Origin: Hymenobacter swuensis DY53
Lineage (GTDB): Bacteria; Bacteroidota; Bacteroidia; Cytophagales; Hymenobacteraceae
Assembly: GCF_000576555.1 (NCBI RefSeq)
Contig: NZ_CP007145.1
Span: forward strand, 3,990,501-4,054,500
DNA length: 64,000 nt
Direction of reading: 5' to 3'
Shown: positions 1 through 8,058 of the stretch, in pieces
Layout of the letters: the number at the start of each line of letters is the position of its first letter
How positions within the stretch are numbered: the stretch's first letter is position 1
The notes under the pieces: generated by a model
Told to the model about the DNA's origin: nothing
Database searches by the model: none
What the model saw: the letters and a program-made list of their open reading frames with translations, nothing else
Position numbers and translations under genes: made by a program

Positions 1-619
1 GCTTCCAAATGCAGGTATCACCGCAGACGGCGGCCAGCATGGCGTTCCAACTCCACACGGCTACCGGGAAGTTGAAGGCCGAAATGATGCCCACCACGCC
101 CAGTGGGTGATACTGCTCGTACATGCGGTGCGCGGGGCGCTCCGAGTGCATGGTGAAGCCGTGCAGCTGCCGCGAGAGGCCCACCGCAAAGTCGCAGATG
201 TCAATCATTTCCTGCACTTCGCCGAGGCCTTCCTGCAGGATTTTGCCCATCTCGTAGCTCACCAGCTTGCCCAGCGAGTCCTTGTATTCACGCAGCTTGT
301 TGCCGATCTGACGCACGATTTCGCCGCGTTTAGGAGCCGGCATCAGCCGCCAGGTTTTGAAGGCTTCCTGGGCTTTCTGTACCACCTGTTCGTAGTCCTC
401 GGCAGTAGCCAGAGCCACGGTCCCGATGGTGCGGCCATCGGTGGTGGAGGTGATGGTGCGGGTGTTGCCGTTCTGCGCGCCGCCCCAGGTCAGGCCGGTG
501 CTCCAGGCAGCGTTATGGGCCTCAATACCCAGGTCATGCAACACCTGCTTAATACCGTGGTGGTCGTGGTCCTGCACATCGGTGCCAGTAGCGGCAGCTT
601 CTTCGAGAGCTTGTTTCAT
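1..619 (-). CDS. Aldehyde dehydrogenase, ALDH7/antiquitin-like (C-terminal part missing)
   Basis: The N-terminal 206 residues of an NAD(P)-dependent aldehyde dehydrogenase; the frame runs off the left edge, so the catalytic Cys and Glu regions are not visible. What is seen is the long N-terminal segment of the family, a helical stretch with [14 protein letters not shown], and the conserved cofactor-domain entry [25 protein letters not shown] motif starting near residue 179. This pattern, with EMGKI and [15 protein letters not shown] before it, is closest in memory to the ALDH7 group (alpha-aminoadipic or piperideine-6-carboxylate semialdehyde dehydrogenase), which acts in lysine catabolism. 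The substrate is inferred. The ATG at 617-619 is the only sensible start. No operon partner is visible upstream. Confidence 0.9.
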   Translation of the reverse strand, partial: MKQALEEAAATGTDVQDHDHHGIKQVLHDLGIEAHNAAWSTGLTWGGAQNGNTRTITSTTDGRTIGTVALATAEDYEQVVQKAQEAFKTWRLMPAPKRGEIVRQIGNKLREYKDSLGKLVSYEMGKILQEGLGEVQEMIDICDFAVGLSRQLHGFTMHSERPAHRMYEQYHPLGVVGIISAFNFPVAVWSWNAMLAAVCGDTCIWK

Positions 620-936
620 TAGGAAGTAGACTGTATGAGTTGGGTGGGAATTTTGGGGCTGACTGCCGGCATACCGCAACGGTACCGAAGCTGGCTACAA
701 AACAAACCATAAAAACTAACACCGGCCGGTTTCAAGCCAAGACCCCACTTTAAACTGACCGGAAAAACCATCTACGTCGTCGCCAACCCATTGCGCTTTC
801 CCCGTTTTTGCTATTGATATTGCCGATTCGGCGGGTGAAGTGGGCATTTTCAGGATGCCCGGGGTCCCTTATGCCAACCAGGGTGGAGGCCGCCCAGCTG
901 GTAGTTTCCCGGTTGTAATCTGCTACCTTGGAGTCT
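620..936. other. Intergenic region between divergent genes
   Basis: These 317 bases separate the ALDH gene (minus) from the small plus-strand gene at 937. No convincing gene is present; the open frame on the minus strand here has no family signature and overlaps the neighbour. A TACCTTGG sequence at 924-931 lies 5 bases before the ATG at 937 and differs by one base from the TAnnTTTG promoter box, so it may drive that gene. No clear promoter is seen for the ALDH gene. Confidence 0.5.
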
Positions 937-1344
937 ATGCCCAGCTCTCTGCTCACCCTCACTCCCCGCCCCGATTTAGGTATTCTGGTGGCCCGCTGGG
1001 CCGATGACGCCCCCACGTCTTTGCTCCAAGCAGACTACACTGAACTACTTGCCACGGCCCGGCGGCATGGCCTCAGCCGCTGGCTTCTTGATGTGCGCCG
1101 CCGCGACCAGCTAAACCCCGAACTGGGCCAGTGGACCACCCATGTATTCTTCCCGATGGCCACCGCGCAACTGCTGCCGCAGCTGCTGCGCGTTGCGGTA
1201 CATTGCTCCCCAGGCCGGCTAATAGTGTATGAGAATGATCCGACCCAACAGCAGTACTTATCATACGGCCTGTCGGATGACCGGGAATATGAGTTGCGCC
1301 TGTTCATCGAAGAAGGTCCCGCCATGGAGTGGCTGCTTGCGTGA
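937..1344 (+). CDS. Hypothetical protein, about 135 aa, cytoplasmic
   Basis: I do not recognise a named family. The protein has no signal peptide or membrane segment. It begins MPSSLLTLTPRPDLGIL and contains a strand-helix pattern with LSRWLLDVRRRD near the middle and a C-terminal YELRLFIEEGP. This resembles the general layout of STAS/SpoIIAA-like folds that are common in Hymenobacter-type genomes, but that is only a shape-based guess. The ATG at 937 is preferred over the in-frame TTG at 928. A near-consensus -7 box at 924-931 would make the transcript almost leaderless. A strong hairpin follows at 1368-1397, so the gene appears monocistronic. Confidence 0.7.
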   Translation: MPSSLLTLTPRPDLGILVARWADDAPTSLLQADYTELLATARRHGLSRWLLDVRRRDQLNPELGQWTTHVFFPMATAQLLPQLLRVAVHCSPGRLIVYENDPTQQQYLSYGLSDDREYELRLFIEEGPAMEWLLA

Positions 1345-1367
1345 AAAGCTACGCGGAAACCAACAAA

Positions 1368-1397
1368 AAACCCCTCCGTTTTGCAGCGGAGGGGTTT
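1368..1397. terminator. Bidirectional intrinsic terminator
   Basis: An 11-bp perfect stem (AAACCCCTCCG paired with CGGAGGGGTTT) with an 8-base loop lies between two convergent genes. A-rich sequence on the left and T-rich sequence on the right let it serve both strands. Confidence 0.85.
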
Positions 1398-1420
1398 AAT
1401 TTTATTGCGCCGGCACCAAA

Positions 1421-2929
1421 TTACTGGGCCTGCCCGATGGGGTAGTAGGCTTTGCGGCCATCGGGGTACACGCCTTCTACCAGCGCGCCTTCGGTTTCCT
1501 TGGCGGCTTCGAGGTAGCGCTGTACATCCTGGGGCTTCTCTACCCGGTTCTTGTCGATGCGGGTGATGATGAAGCCGTCGGCAATGCCGGTTTCGCGGAA
1601 GTTGGAGTTACGGATGCCGGTGATTTTCGCGCCGCCTTCAATATCCAGCTTGCTCTGCTCCTGCTTACTCACCGGGGCCAGCGAAGCACCTTCGTACTTC
1701 ACCACGGAAGCCACTTCCTCCCGAATAATATCGGTGGTGCCGGTGGAGTTGCGCAGGGTGGCCGTGGCGGTGCGCTCTTTCTCGTCGCGCAGGTAGGTCA
1801 CCTTGATTTTGTCGCCGGGCCGGAAGCGGGCCACCTGCTCCTGCAGCTGCGAGGAGGTGTTCACCTTCACGCCGTTGATTTCAGTAATGATGTCACCTTC
1901 CTCAATACCTGCCTGGGCCGCCGAGCTCGTTTTGCCCGCGCCCATTACGTACACGCCGTTCAGGCTCTTGAGCTTCTTCTCAGAAGCCAGTTGGGCATCC
2001 ACTTCCCGGATCTGCACGCCCAGCAGAGCGCGTTGCACCACTTTGTACTTCAGTAGGTCGTCTATCACCTTACTCACAATGGAACTGGGCACGGCAAAAG
2101 AGTACCCCACAAACGAGCCCGTCTGCGAGGCAATAGCCGAGTTGATGCCGATCAAATCCCCGTTCAGGTTCACCAGCGCCCCGCCCGAGTTACCGGGATT
2201 CACCACGGCATCGGTTTGCAGGAACGACTCTACGCCCATGCCATCCTCGCGGCGCAGGATGTTGATGTTGCGCCCTTTGGCCGAAATGATGCCGGCCGTA
2301 ACGGTGGAGTTCAGGTTGAAGGGGTTGCCCACAGCCAGTACCCACTCTCCTACTTTTACATTATCAGAGTTGCCGTAGCGGATGAAGGGCAGGTTATCGG
2401 CCTCCACTTTCAGCAGGGCCAGATCGGTGTTGGGGTCGGTGCCGACGAGCGTGGCCTTATACTTGCGTTTGTCGTCCATCACCACCTCAATCTTATCGGC
2501 CTTCTCGATGACGTGGTTGTTGGTCACGATATAGCCGTTGGCAGCAATGATAACACCCGAGCCGGAGCCCTGCTGGGGCCCTTGCTGCCGGCCTCGGCCG
2601 TGGTACTGTTCCAGCTCATCCCCGAAGAACTGGCGCAGAAACGGATCCATCCGGGCCGCGTCGTTCTGGCTGGCTTTGGGGGCATATTCCGTCATAACGT
2701 GCACGACGGCCGGCGTCACGGATGCCGCAGCGGCCGTAAAGTTGAGGCCTTCGGGCACGGTGTAGGTGCTGTTGCGCAGCTCACTGGTGTACCGAACGTT
2801 GGGGTCAGCGGCAATAGCCTGGGGCGACAGGGCGCGCTCGGGCTCCAGCAGCTTGTACCCACCTACCGCCACGCCACCACCGAGAATGGCGGAACCGAAC
2901 AGGCCGAGCATCATTTGTTTTGCTTGCAT
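1421..2929 (-). CDS. DegP/HtrA-family serine protease (Do-like)
   Basis: An envelope quality-control protease and chaperone of about 502 residues. The N-terminus has a membrane segment or signal anchor (about residues 7-25). The trypsin-like domain carries the triad: His139 in TNNHVI, Asp169 in NTDLALLKV and Ser248 in NPGNSGGAL. Two PDZ domains follow; the first has LLGVQIREV and GIEEGDIITEINGV, and the second is near the C-terminus with GFIITRIDKNRV. This is the standard DegP/DegQ layout. The ATG at 2927-2929 (MQAKQMMLG) is preferred over the upstream in-frame start because the extra 22 residues do not look like a signal sequence. The gene converges with the small gene at 937 and shares its terminator. 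It probably acts in the periplasm on misfolded outer-membrane or secreted proteins. Confidence 0.95.
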   Translation of the reverse strand: MQAKQMMLGLFGSAILGGGVAVGGYKLLEPERALSPQAIAADPNVRYTSELRNSTYTVPEGLNFTAAAASVTPAVVHVMTEYAPKASQNDAARMDPFLRQFFGDELEQYHGRGRQQGPQQGSGSGVIIAANGYIVTNNHVIEKADKIEVVMDDKRKYKATLVGTDPNTDLALLKVEADNLPFIRYGNSDNVKVGEWVLAVGNPFNLNSTVTAGIISAKGRNINILRREDGMGVESFLQTDAVVNPGNSGGALVNLNGDLIGINSAIASQTGSFVGYSFAVPSSIVSKVIDDLLKYKVVQRALLGVQIREVDAQLASEKKLKSLNGVYVMGAGKTSSAAQAGIEEGDIITEINGVKVNTSSQLQEQVARFRPGDKIKVTYLRDEKERTATATLRNSTGTTDIIREEVASVVKYEGASLAPVSKQEQSKLDIEGGAKITGIRNSNFRETGIADGFIITRIDKNRVEKPQDVQRYLEAAKETEGALVEGVYPDGRKAYYPIGQAQ

Positions 2930-3160
2930 GGGTAAGAAGAAGGTGAAGATGAAAAGATGTCGAGTTGAAAATACAACGGAAACGTGAATGAACAAGGAGT
3001 CACAATTGCCCTAATGTGTTCGAAACAGCTGTTTCACGTTCTCCTAACGCCAGATACCAAGTGATTGGTGTCCGGTTGCATAGCCGTTGAGGGAGGAAAA
3101 CGACCGGTTGGTAGATTATTCCCGGGCTTCGCGGCTCAGGCCTCCCGTAAACAACAGGCA

Positions 3161-3204
3161 AACCACGAAAAAGGGCACCCGGTAGAGCGCCCTTTTTCGT
3201 GGTT
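3161..3204 (-). terminator. Intrinsic terminator of the hsp20 gene
   Basis: A perfect 16-bp stem, AACCACGAAAAAGGGC with GCCCTTTTTCGTGGTT, and a 12-base loop. It touches the hsp20 stop codon (complement of 3204-3206), so the hairpin starts at the end of the coding region. Confidence 0.85.
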
Positions 3205-3638
3205 TAGCGCACCTCAATCTGATGCTTCGTGACCTTCTTGCTGTCGAAAGGCAGCTGCAGCTGCAGGATGCCGTTGGTCAGCTCGGCCTGAATGGCCGTG
3301 ACGTCCACCGTATCGGGGAGGCGGAAGGTGCGGGAAAAACTGCCGTAGCCCGACTCGACGCGGCGGAATTTCGGGGCCTGCTCGTCGGCGCTTTCAGGAG
3401 CTTTCCGCTCGCCGCTGATGGTAAGCTGACCGTCCTGAAAGTCAATTTTCACGTCTTCCTTCGCAACGCCGGGCAGCAACAGGTGCAGCTCGAAACCAGC
3501 GGGGCCTTCCAGCACATCGGCCTGGGGCACGAAGGTTTTTACGGGTTCGTTGAGGGTCGGGAGCGTATCGCGCAGCATCTCGCTGAGTACGGAATTGAAA
3601 GCGCGCGCAGGACGGTTGTTATACAGCAAAGTTGCCAT
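3204..3638 (-). CDS. Hsp20-family small heat shock protein (alpha-crystallin domain)
   Basis: An ATP-independent holdase of about 144 residues that binds unfolding proteins. The N-terminal arm (about residues 1-38) precedes an alpha-crystallin domain containing FELHLLLPGVAKEDVKIDFQ and QLTISGERK. A later strand has the conserved form YGSFSRTFRLPDTVD, followed by LTNGILQLQLPF, which corresponds to the family A-x-x-x-n-G-V-L motif. The ATG at 3636-3638 (MATLLYNN) is chosen because the 26 extra residues upstream are not family-like. The 5' region holds two TTGAC/GTCAA dyads (3735-3778), so repression by a dyad-binding regulator is likely. A strong terminator follows immediately, so the gene is probably monocistronic. 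Confidence 0.95.
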   Translation of the reverse strand: MATLLYNNRPARAFNSVLSEMLRDTLPTLNEPVKTFVPQADVLEGPAGFELHLLLPGVAKEDVKIDFQDGQLTISGERKAPESADEQAPKFRRVESGYGSFSRTFRLPDTVDVTAIQAELTNGILQLQLPFDSKKVTKHQIEVR

Positions 3639-3734
3639 GGTAGTAAGAGGAATGTAGTAGTTGGGAATCAGCACCAGCCGTGTGGTGACATCCTTCTTCC
3701 ATAAACTCCGTACCAATCAGCCAACAATGCCGTA

Positions 3735-3778
3735 TTGACATTTTAAAGTCAACTTTGACTGTAAATTTTACAGTCAAA
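3735..3778. promoter_or_regulatory. Compound operator: two TTGAC/GTCAA dyads upstream of hsp20
   Basis: Dyad 1 (3735-3752) is TTGAC-N8-GTCAA. Dyad 2 (3754-3778) is a 25-base palindrome, TTTGACTGTAAA / TTTACAGTCAAA around one central base. The dyad centres are about 22 bp apart, close to two helical turns. The next gene downstream in this direction is hsp20, whose start is about 100 bases away. The bound regulator is not identifiable from the sequence; a MerR- or TetR-type dimer is possible. Confidence 0.75.
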
Positions 3779-3847
3779 ACTTTATAATCATTATTTATTC
3801 ATCTTAAAGGCAGTTTTAGATGAATAGTCAGCCGCGACAATATGGCA

Positions 3848-4645
3848 TTAGTATTGAGTGGGCAACTGCCGCCGTTCGGCTGCCCCGGCTTGGTTGCCCA
3901 GCGTTAGACGTAAATCCAGACCCAGGGTTGGCTGCACGAAGCGGGTGTTACCGCCCGGTATTTTTACCGTGCCATCGGCATTGTACTGGGGCAGGGCAAT
4001 GCTATAGGTATTCTGCCAGGAAAACCAAGGAGTAAAATCGAACCGAGGCGAAAGCCGCACCCCTACTTCCCCCCGTAGCTCCGAGAAATCCAGAAACGGC
4101 TCCTTGGCTTCAAAGTCTTCGCGCTGGAAGCGCAGGTACGCCACCGGCTCAAACGCCACCCGGGGCCGCAGGGCTACGCTGCTGCTGCCCAGCGGAAAAA
4201 TCCGGTCGACATCGAGGCGGAGGCTGGCTAGGGCCCGCTCTGTGGGGCTATTAAATGGAATGTTATAGCGCAGCCCCAGTCGTTGCCGGAAGTTAACCTG
4301 ACCTATTGTATTCCAGTGCCTGGCGAAAACTTCCGGTTCCAGCACTGCATCATCATATCGGGTCACAAAAATACGCCCACCACCACTCCATTGGGTGTTC
4401 CAGAAATGCTCGTATCCGGCACGCAGCTGACCTCCTGCAAAGGTGCCCGAGGAGTAATTTGTACGAACCAGATTGAACGCCACGTATACGTAGTCGTCAC
4501 CCTTCAGCGCAACTTCTGCCTGAACCTGCGGTTGGAAAGCCAGATCAGCAGCCGTACGACGCTGGGCGTGGGTTGAAGTCGCTAAGGTTAACACAACCGC
4601 CGCCGTCAGGAGAAAAACAGGTAAGCGCATGGGATACTTTTTCAA
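3848..4645 (-). CDS. Probable outer-membrane beta-barrel protein, DUF2490-like
   Basis: About 265 residues with a clear signal peptide (MKKYPMRLPVFLLTAAVVLT, cleavage near THAQ). The rest alternates polar and aromatic residues in beta-strand fashion, for example YVYVAFNLVRTNYSSG, LRAGYEHFW and QRLGLRYNIPFNS, and has no hydrophobic helix. This fits a small outer-membrane barrel of the DUF2490 type, a family of unknown role in Bacteroidota. The assignment is by pattern rather than a firm motif. The in-frame ATG at 4628-4630 is an alternative start. The gene lies between the operator of hsp20 and the M20 hydrolase operon. Confidence 0.75.
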   Translation of the reverse strand: MKKYPMRLPVFLLTAAVVLTLATSTHAQRRTAADLAFQPQVQAEVALKGDDYVYVAFNLVRTNYSSGTFAGGQLRAGYEHFWNTQWSGGGRIFVTRYDDAVLEPEVFARHWNTIGQVNFRQRLGLRYNIPFNSPTERALASLRLDVDRIFPLGSSSVALRPRVAFEPVAYLRFQREDFEAKEPFLDFSELRGEVGVRLSPRFDFTPWFSWQNTYSIALPQYNADGTVKIPGGNTRFVQPTLGLDLRLTLGNQAGAAERRQLPTQY

Positions 4646-4711
4646 TTTAAAAGACGAAGCCGGCTGCTGCCTACCTCTACGTTGCTGATTCTGCTAACCG
4701 TCCGGCTCTTG

Positions 4712-5911
4712 CTATTCCTCCCCTAACTCGCGCAACGTCAGCCAGGCCATCAGGCCGGGGCCGGTTTCCAGGGCTTGGGCATCGATATCAAAGGTGGGCG
4801 TGTGAACCGAGGAAGTGAACCGGCCGCTGCCATCGGCGGCGGCGGTGCCCAGGCGATAGAAGCAGGCGCTGGCGGCCTGGCTGAAGTAGGCGAAATCCTC
4901 GGCGGCCATCCACTGGTCCAGCTCCACCACGTTTTCGCGGCCCAGGTATTCCACGGCGGCCTGCTCGGTGCGGGCGGTAAGGGCGGGCTCGTTTTCCAGG
5001 TACGGGTAGCCGCGCCGGATTTCTAGCTCGCAGGTAGCACCCATGCTTTCGGCCAGACCTTCGCAGAGGCGGCGCAGGTGCTCGTGGGCCTCGTTACGCC
5101 ACTCCTCATTCAAAGTTCGGAAGGTGCCTTCCAGCAGCACCTCGTTCGGAATGACATTGGTAGCGCCCTGGGCAATGACTTTCCCGAACGACAGCACCGA
5201 CGGCAGCTTGGGGTTGGCACGCCGGCTCACAATCTGCTGGGCCGCCACAATGATATGCGCGGCCACCAGTACAGGGTCGACGTTCTGCTCGGGCATGGCG
5301 CCGTGGCCGCCTTTGCCACGCACGGTCAGGTACAGCTCGTCGGTGCTGGCCATATAGCGGCCGGCGCGCAGGCCCACCTTGCCGGCCGGCAGACGCGGGA
5401 ATACGTGCTGGCCCAGCACGCTGGCCGGCCTGGGGTTTTCCAGTACGCCTTCGGCAATCATCAGGGAAGCTCCACCGGGCAGCAGTTCTTCGCCAGGTTG
5501 GAACATGAGCTTCACTGAGCCGTCAAACTCCTCCTTCAAGGCTACCAGAATGCGGGCCACGCCCAACAGGCTGGCCGTGTGCACGTCGTGGCCGCAGGCG
5601 TGCATCACGCCGGGGTTCGTGGATTTGTAGGCTACCTCGTTCTGCTCCGTGATGGGCAGCGCGTCCATATCGGCGCGCAAAGCCACAGTACGCCGGCCGG
5701 GGTTGCGGCCTTCGATGAGGGCCACTACGCCGGTGCCGGCAATAGGCTGGGGCGTGAGGCCCAGCTGACGCAGCTGCTCCGTCACGAAAGCGGCCGTGTC
5801 GTGCTCCTGAAACGACAGCTCAGGGTGGGCGTGCAGGTGCTGGCGCAGGGCCACGGTATCGGCGGCGGCCTCGGCGGCCAGAGTCTTGATGCGCGGTATC
5901 AGATGCAGCAT
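4712..5911 (-). CDS. M20-family amidohydrolase (N-acyl amino acid / hippurate hydrolase type)
   Basis: A metal-dependent hydrolase of about 399 residues, normal for the M20D group that cleaves N-acyl amino acids or similar amides. Metal-binding and catalytic signatures are visible: ALRADMDALPI (about 78-87), CGHDVHTA with Cys106, His108 and His111, and PGEE with Glu141-Glu142. The lid/dimerisation domain occurs in the middle (GGHGAMPEQNVDPV). A late MAAEDFAYF supplies the remaining ligand region. No signal peptide is seen, so it is cytoplasmic. It is 20 bases downstream of the small gene 5932-6321 and is likely co-transcribed with it. The substrate cannot be read from the sequence. Confidence 0.93.
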   Translation of the reverse strand: MLHLIPRIKTLAAEAAADTVALRQHLHAHPELSFQEHDTAAFVTEQLRQLGLTPQPIAGTGVVALIEGRNPGRRTVALRADMDALPITEQNEVAYKSTNPGVMHACGHDVHTASLLGVARILVALKEEFDGSVKLMFQPGEELLPGGASLMIAEGVLENPRPASVLGQHVFPRLPAGKVGLRAGRYMASTDELYLTVRGKGGHGAMPEQNVDPVLVAAHIIVAAQQIVSRRANPKLPSVLSFGKVIAQGATNVIPNEVLLEGTFRTLNEEWRNEAHEHLRRLCEGLAESMGATCELEIRRGYPYLENEPALTARTEQAAVEYLGRENVVELDQWMAAEDFAYFSQAASACFYRLGTAAADGSGRFTSSVHTPTFDIDAQALETGPGLMAWLTLRELGEE

Positions 5912-5931
5912 ACGCGGAAAGGCAAACGGGT

Positions 5932-6321
5932 TTACTCAAATAACACGCTCAGGTGCGGGCGAACCGCTACGAGCAGGGGTCGGCCAAAGGTATTGGGGTT
6001 GAAGGCCGCTTCATCCTGTTCCCGGGAAAAAGATATGCGGCTGACCAGCACGCAGTCGGGAAACTCCAGGTACTGGCCGCGCTGGTCGTTGTTGTAGCGG
6101 ATGCGGCCCCGCACGGCCACCGTGAAATCGAGAAGTACGGCCCGGGTTTTGCGCTGGTACAGCGTCACATCCACCACGCTGTCTTCAGGCCACAGCGTCA
6201 GCAGCAGACATAAACCATCCTGCTCCACCTCAAACTGCTGCCCACCGTTACCAATTTCCCCCGGAACTACTTCCAGTCCCTGCACCAGATCCAGCTCCTC
6301 CCACTGCAATTGCCGCATCAT
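5932..6321 (-). CDS. Hypothetical protein, about 129 aa
   Basis: No family is recognised. The protein is acidic and beta-rich in appearance, with no signal peptide or membrane segment. It begins MMRQLQWEELDLVQGLEVV and ends FGRPLLVAVRPHLSVLFE. It is placed 20 bases upstream of the M20 amidohydrolase on the same strand, so the two are probably one transcript; whether they cooperate is unknown. The start could be either of the two adjacent ATG codons. Confidence 0.7.
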   Translation of the reverse strand: MMRQLQWEELDLVQGLEVVPGEIGNGGQQFEVEQDGLCLLLTLWPEDSVVDVTLYQRKTRAVLLDFTVAVRGRIRYNNDQRGQYLEFPDCVLVSRISFSREQDEAAFNPNTFGRPLLVAVRPHLSVLFE

Positions 6322-6391
6322 AGGCTTGGAAGTTATACGATAGTAGCTGGTTTAGAAAGCCATTTCAGAGGCGGCGTGCCGGAGCGTGAAC

Positions 6392-6937
6392 TTAGTAAGC
6401 GGCTTTATTGATAACTACCTGGGCCGATTCCAACTCGGCCTTGGGGGCTAGGGCTCGAATCCGGAGCAAAGCCTGTTCGGCGTCGAGGCGGGTGAGGTAG
6501 TCGCCCACCCAGAGGCGGAAGATGGGCTGCTTGAAGGTGAGGTAGTCGGTTTCCTCGGGGTAGCGGCTGATAACAGAACGGCGAATAGCCATGGCCTGCT
6601 CCTTCTCCAGCCCCACGTAGGCCAGAATTCGGTAGCCCTGGGCATACTTCACGTTCTGATTGGTGAAGGCTTGGTCGCGCAGGCGCTGCTCTACCTGGGC
6701 GTTTACGTGGTTGGTGGGCGGCACCACCCGGGCGGGCACTCCCGAAGCCGCGGCCGGCGCTTTAGGAGCCGTAAATACCGGCCGGTAGCGGCTCAGGTCC
6801 TCGGCGGGCACCGTCACGGCCGCTTTGCGGGTAGTATCGGGGGTGGTGGCGGCCGGCGCGGCCGGGCCCGATGCGGCGCAGGCACCGAGCGAAAACAGGG
6901 CAGACAGCAGCAGCACGTTACGTAGCAGATGTTTCAT
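6392..6937 (-). CDS. Lipoprotein with SPOR-like C-terminal domain
   Basis: About 181 residues. The N-terminus (MKHLLRNVLLLSALFSLGAC) is a lipoprotein signal with a lipobox and Cys20. A Pro/Ala-rich linker follows, then a C-terminal region from about residue 95 with YRILAYVGLEKEQAMAIRR and PIFRLWVGDYLTRLDAEQAL. The last pattern is typical of SPOR (sporulation-related repeat) domains, which bind denuded peptidoglycan glycan strands. The ATG at 6935-6937 puts the lipobox at the right distance; the longer frame upstream does not. This start lies inside deoC, giving a 20-base overlap, so the two are translated from one message. Confidence 0.85.
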   Translation of the reverse strand: MKHLLRNVLLLSALFSLGACAASGPAAPAATTPDTTRKAAVTVPAEDLSRYRPVFTAPKAPAAASGVPARVVPPTNHVNAQVEQRLRDQAFTNQNVKYAQGYRILAYVGLEKEQAMAIRRSVISRYPEETDYLTFKQPIFRLWVGDYLTRLDAEQALLRIRALAPKAELESAQVVINKAAY

Positions 6938-7589
6938 GGGTAGATTCTTCCAGCAAAGCCAGACTGTCAGAGGAGCCCAGCCGGTCGGCTCCGGCCTGCA
7001 CCAGTGCCAGCGCAAACGCCCGCTCCCGGATACCGCCCGAGGCCTTGATACGAATAGCCGCCGGCAACGACCGGCGCATCAGCGCAATATCGGCTACCGA
7101 CGCGCCCCGGCTGGCAAACCCGGTGGATGTTTTCACAAAGTCGGCCCCGGCTTCCTCACACAGCCGGCAGGCCGTCACGATTTCGATTTCCGTCAGCAGC
7201 GCGGTTTCGATGATAACCTTGAGCAAGGCCCCGCGCAGGTGGCACAGTTCGGCCAGCTGCCCGATTTCCTCCTCTACTTCCTCTAGGCGGCCCGCTTTCA
7301 GGGCTCCCACGTTGATGACCATGTCCAGTTCCGTCGCGCCATCGGCCAGGGCTTGGTGGGCTTCAAAGAACTTCACTTTGGCCAGCGCGTAGCCCAGCGG
7401 GAACCCAATGACGGTGCACACCGGTACGCCGGTACCGTGCAGCTCGTTGGTGGCCTGGCGCACGTAGCAGGGCGGCACGCACACGCTGGCAAAGCGGTAT
7501 TGGGCCGCTTCTGCGCAAAGCCGGGTAATCTGCTCCGGCGTGGCGTCCGGCTTCAGCAGAGTATGGTCGATGTAGGAGGCGAGGTTCAC
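6918..7589 (-). CDS. deoC: Deoxyribose-phosphate aldolase
   Basis: Catalyses the reversible aldol cleavage of 2-deoxyribose 5-phosphate to glyceraldehyde 3-phosphate and acetaldehyde in deoxynucleoside salvage. The 223-residue length is normal. Catalytic residues are visible: the Schiff-base Lys153 in DFVKTSTGF, Asp89 in ELDMVINVG and Lys182 in IKASGGI. The N-terminal YIDHTLLKPDAT is also typical. The start codon is GTG at 7587-7589, with a TACCTTTG promoter box ending 5 bases upstream. This predicts a leaderless or nearly leaderless transcript. The 3' end overlaps the SPOR-like lipoprotein gene. Confidence 0.97.
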   Translation of the reverse strand: MNLASYIDHTLLKPDATPEQITRLCAEAAQYRFASVCVPPCYVRQATNELHGTGVPVCTVIGFPLGYALAKVKFFEAHQALADGATELDMVINVGALKAGRLEEVEEEIGQLAELCHLRGALLKVIIETALLTEIEIVTACRLCEEAGADFVKTSTGFASRGASVADIALMRRSLPAAIRIKASGGIRERAFALALVQAGADRLGSSDSLALLEESTHETSAT

Positions 7590-7594
7590 AAGGG

Positions 7595-7602
7595 CAAAGG
7601 TA
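7595..7602 (-). promoter_or_regulatory. TAnnTTTG-type -7 box of deoC
   Basis: The minus strand reads TACCTTTG, matching the Bacteroidota -7 consensus, and its last base is 5 bases before the GTG start. No clear -33 TTG is seen. Confidence 0.65.
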
Positions 7603-7661
7603 CGAGGGGAACTAGTGTATTGAGATTGAAGTCGTCCCCACAGGGCCGTAACATAATTTAC

Positions 7662-7982
7662 TTACCATGCATACTCGACACAGGCCTTATCGTCAACGAC
7701 TATTCTGCCGTTAGGCTTATCTTTTTCAAAACGAATGGTAACACTATCTCCAATGCTATGCTCTCTTGATGTGTTACTCTCCCGATTGTAGAGCTGCGAC
7801 TTATACTCATATAGCATCTGTAGTCGCCAGCTGTTTTTTATAAAATCAACGTTGACAACTTTAGCCCTTACAGCTGTCCCATTCTGCAAAATCCCCTTTA
7901 CCTGTCGGGCATTATAATCTGCACCGAACATAACGACAATAATGAGTGCCGGCAGTAGCAGCTTAATAAAAGTCTTCTTCAT
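7662..7982 (-). CDS. Small membrane-anchored hypothetical protein, about 106 aa
   Basis: The protein has one N-terminal hydrophobic segment (about residues 6-20, LLLPALIIVVMFGA) and a short extracytoplasmic domain with NGTAVRAKVVNVDFIK, SREHSIGDSVTIRFEKDKP and RIVVDD. The GDSVxI pattern resembles a small beta-barrel domain of the DUF3592 sort; that name is a guess. A relative is encoded at 24973-25290 but is broken by an in-frame TGA. The start codon sits in a hairpin (7975-7998, TTCTTCATG/CATGAAGAA). The gene follows the secA terminator, so it may need its own promoter; I see none. Confidence 0.75.
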   Translation of the reverse strand: MKKTFIKLLLPALIIVVMFGADYNARQVKGILQNGTAVRAKVVNVDFIKNSWRLQMLYEYKSQLYNRESNTSREHSIGDSVTIRFEKDKPNGRIVVDDKACVEYAW

Positions 7983-8001
7983 GCTGCATCATGAAGAAAA
8001 C

Positions 8002-8036
8002 AAAAATGCTGCTCATCTCAGATGAGCAGCATTTTT
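8002..8036 (-). terminator. Intrinsic terminator of secA
   Basis: A 35-base near-perfect palindrome (17-base arms around one base), with AAAAATGCTGCTCATCT pairing with AGATGAGCAGCATTTTT. It lies 22 bases after the secA stop. The loop must be formed by opening the central bases. Confidence 0.85.
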
Positions 8037-8058
8037 GTCTCCACTTATTTCAAACACC

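Noticed and set aside
750..1016. An 88-codon minus-strand open frame upstream of the 937 gene
   Set aside because: It overlaps the real gene start and has no signature or ribosome site.
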